Assembly (NCBI GenBank): GCA_024413595.1
Contig: JAKSUC010000035.1
Span: 1-35,474 of the forward strand
Direction: 5' to 3'
From: Bacteroidales bacterium
GTDB taxonomy: Bacteria; Bacteroidota; Bacteroidia; Bacteroidales; UBA3824
Length of the DNA stretch: 35,474 bases
Under the pieces are notes generated by a model. That model worked only from the letters and a program-made list of their open reading frames with translations. It was not told the DNA's origin and made no database searches. Positions 34,246 to 35,474 of the stretch are shown here, piece after piece (positions within the stretch are counted from its first letter, which is position 1; each line of letters opens with the position of its first letter). The translations under genes were made by a program, and so were the position numbers.

Positions 34246-34872
34246 ATGACAAACAGCGAACAGCAATTTATTGCAACAATAAACAAAGAAATAGAACAAG
34301 GCTATAAAACCTTAGAAAATATAGGAAAATGCGTAACTGTATTTGGAAGTTCTGCAATTCCCGATGATTCTATTTATTGTGAACAAGCTGAATTAACCGG
34401 AAAAATGCTAGCAGAAGCAGGATTTGCAGTAATTACAGGCGGAGGACCAAGTATTATGGAAGCTGTAAATCGTGGCGCAAAAAACGCAGGCGGTCATTCT
34501 ATTGGATTAACAATGCAATTTCCTGACAAATGTATCGAAAATAAAAACATTGATACAATGTTGCGTTTTTCAAATATGTCAGTTCGCAAACACATGTTTT
34601 TTAAATATTCATCAGCTTTTGTTGCTTTGCCAGGTGGTTTTGGAACATTAGACGAAGCGTTTGAGTGTTTAGCATTGATGCAAACAGGAAAAATAAGCCG
34701 CCGTCCTTTTATTTTTCAAGACAAAAATTTTTGGCTTCCTGCCATCACTTGGATTCGTCAAGTATTGAAAAATGATTACAAAGTTATCGGAGATTATGAT
34801 CTTGATTTATTTTCATTAACCGACGAACCTCAACTTACTATAGAAACAATAATTAATAACTCTTCAAACTAA
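34246..34872 (+). CDS. LOG family protein (TIGR00730 Rossmann fold, nucleoside-5'-monophosphate phosphoribohydrolase)
   Basis: A 208-residue protein. The two signature motifs are GGGPSIMEAVNRGA (65-78) and PGGFGTLDE (129-137), with Arg114-Lys115 in SVRKHMF between them. These are the residues shared by LOG cytokinin-activating enzymes and AMP-cleaving homologues; they hydrolyse a nucleoside monophosphate to the free base and ribose 5-phosphate. It lies about 1.1 kb downstream of miaA, which makes prenylated adenine in tRNA, so isopentenyl-AMP from tRNA turnover is a plausible substrate; this is inference. It has its own -7 box, and the small secreted protein gene follows after 6 bases. Confidence 0.88.
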   Translation: MTNSEQQFIATINKEIEQGYKTLENIGKCVTVFGSSAIPDDSIYCEQAELTGKMLAEAGFAVITGGGPSIMEAVNRGAKNAGGHSIGLTMQFPDKCIENKNIDTMLRFSNMSVRKHMFFKYSSAFVALPGGFGTLDEAFECLALMQTGKISRRPFIFQDKNFWLPAITWIRQVLKNDYKVIGDYDLDLFSLTDEPQLTIETIINNSSN

Positions 34873-34878
34873 TAAAAT

Positions 34879-35310
34879 ATGAAAAAGATATTATTTTTAG
34901 TTGTAATGTTTTTGATTTCGTTATTTTCAGTAAATGCACAAACTGTAAATGCCGTTTCAACAGCAACCAATAGTGTAAAATCAGGCGATACTTTTGAAGT
35001 TACAATAAATATTTCGAAATGTGATTTGTCATGTTTTGCTCAATATCAACAGCAAATACCTAATGGTTTTACAGCTTCAGAAATTTCATCAATGTCTGAT
35101 AATGCAAACTTTTATTTTGAAAATGGGAAAGTGCTTTATCAATGGTATAAGCTTCCTGTAAATAGAAATGATATTGTATTAAAATATAAAATTTCAGTTG
35201 ATGCAAATACAGTTCCTGGAGTTTATGAACTTCCTGGATATTTTTCGTATCAAATTAATAATCGTTTAGGGCAAGTAGACACAAAATTAAGTGTTGAGGT
35301 AAAAAAATAA
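34879..35310 (+). CDS. Small secreted protein with Ig/cohesin-like beta-sandwich
   Basis: A 143-residue protein with a clear signal peptide (1-20, FSVNA then Q). The mature part consists of beta-strands with a pattern like cohesin or bacterial Ig-like domains: VKSGDTFEVTINISK, GKVLYQWYKLP, DIVLKYKISVDA, PGVYELPGYFSYQ. Two nearby cysteines (CDLSC) could form a disulphide. It has no anchor or T9SS C-terminal signal that I can recognise. Function unknown. It lies 6 bases after the LOG gene and ends at an intrinsic terminator. Confidence 0.7.
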   Translation: MKKILFLVVMFLISLFSVNAQTVNAVSTATNSVKSGDTFEVTINISKCDLSCFAQYQQQIPNGFTASEISSMSDNANFYFENGKVLYQWYKLPVNRNDIVLKYKISVDANTVPGVYELPGYFSYQINNRLGQVDTKLSVEVKK

Positions 35311-35326
35311 TATAATATTTTAGGTT

Positions 35327-35363
35327 AAAAAAAGGTTTCATAAGATTTGTGAAGCCTTTTTTT
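35327..35363 (+). terminator. Intrinsic terminator after the small secreted protein
   Basis: Stem AAAAAAAGGTTTCA/TGAAGCCTTTTTTT (35327-35340 with 35350-35363, one G-U pair), 9-base loop, with the T-run running out of the stem. Confidence 0.8.
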
Positions 35364-35394
35364 ATTTATAAATGAACTATATTAAAAATTTATT

Positions 35395-35402
35395 TATCTT
35401 TG
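35395..35402 (+). promoter_or_regulatory. -7 promoter box (TATCTTTG) of the last, partial gene
   Basis: Exact consensus match, 22 bases before the ATG at 35425. Confidence 0.5.
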
Positions 35403-35424
35403 TATTAAAATAATACGCGAAACT

Positions 35425-35474
35425 ATGGGTCTATATTTAAATCCAAATATTGAGAATTTTCTAAAAGGTTTTAA
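35425..35474 (+). CDS. Start of an AAA-ATPase-like (DUF1703-associated) gene, cut by the window end
   Basis: Only 16 codons are visible. MGLYLNPNIENF at the start matches the beginning I know from the Bacteroidetes AAA-ATPase_like family (MGxYLNPxNxxF, usually followed by a region ending VDKTGLI), whose members also carry a PD-(D/E)XK nuclease C-terminus. The frame is open to the end of the window. Proteins of this family are multi-copy and of uncertain role. Identification rests on this short stretch only. Confidence 0.5.
   Translation, partial: MGLYLNPNIENFLKGF

Overview
The window is a strongly A+T-rich stretch of a Bacteroidota (most likely Bacteroidales-type) chromosome using the standard bacterial code (TAA, TGA and TAG all act as stops). 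The assignment rests on four things. Upstream regions repeatedly carry the Bacteroidetes -7 promoter word TAnnTTTG. Start codons have A-rich leaders without an obvious Shine-Dalgarno. Exported proteins are very often lipoproteins. Several genes belong to families I know mainly from this phylum (AI-2E-type permease next to a LuxC-like acyl-CoA reductase, DUF1460 amidase, a TIM-barrel/'CxxYD' envelope gene pair, TPR-SpoIIE sensors, Rpn/PD-(D/E)XK proteins). No tRNA, rRNA, CRISPR array or complete insertion sequence was found. No gene-free gap exceeds 300 bases; the largest is 12440-12702.

Layout. 1-5.84 kb (+): four exported proteins, namely a beta-propeller lipoprotein, an alpha/beta-hydrolase with a LysM tail, and a lipoprotein/secreted-protein pair that overlaps by 44 bp; it ends at a bidirectional terminator. 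5.9-7.5 kb (-): a HerA-like ATPase (DUF853/YjgR family). It is divergent from 7.6-9.85 kb (+), a GH3 beta-glucosidase lipoprotein. 9.9-12.4 kb (-): DUF1460 amidase, rhomboid protease and class I mannose-6-phosphate isomerase. 12.7-15.5 kb (+): a large membrane sensor (HAMP-GAF-PAS-coiled coil) without an output domain. 15.6-16.7 kb (-): hpt-adk. 16.85-17.36 kb (+): purE. 17.4-19.4 kb (-): accD and a radical SAM/SPASM protein. 19.5-20.0 kb (+): a small orphan lipoprotein.

20.13-22.53 kb (+): a tightly packed three-gene cassette, with gaps of 2 and 0 bp. It encodes a 126-aa unknown protein, a von Willebrand A protein, and a shortened, divergent adenylosuccinate-synthetase homologue. A promoter with an adjoining 11-bp inverted repeat precedes it. 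This is the best candidate for an undescribed system. The PurA-like enzyme keeps the P-loop/catalytic Asp and His but has lost the Arg-rich L-aspartate loop.

22.65-28.64 kb: signalling genes. A TPR-SpoIIE phosphatase (+) meets, with zero spacing, an OB-fold-like lipoprotein (-) and a 1157-aa multi-PAS hybrid histidine kinase (-). The kinase's receiver domain has Asn in place of the phospho-acceptor Asp. 28.8-31.1 kb (+): acyl-CoA reductase and AI-2E-family permease. 31.2-32.1 kb (+): an Rpn family nuclease/transposase-like protein. 32.25-35.3 kb (+): miaA, a GT2 glycosyltransferase, a LOG-family phosphoribohydrolase and a small secreted protein, followed by a terminator. The last 50 bases begin what looks like an AAA-ATPase-like gene.

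Because -7 boxes can be placed, several start codons could be decided: the longest open frames of the first gene, the HerA-like gene and hpt begin at TTG codons that lie inside promoter boxes, so internal ATGs are used here. All functional assignments come from reading motifs; no database search was run.
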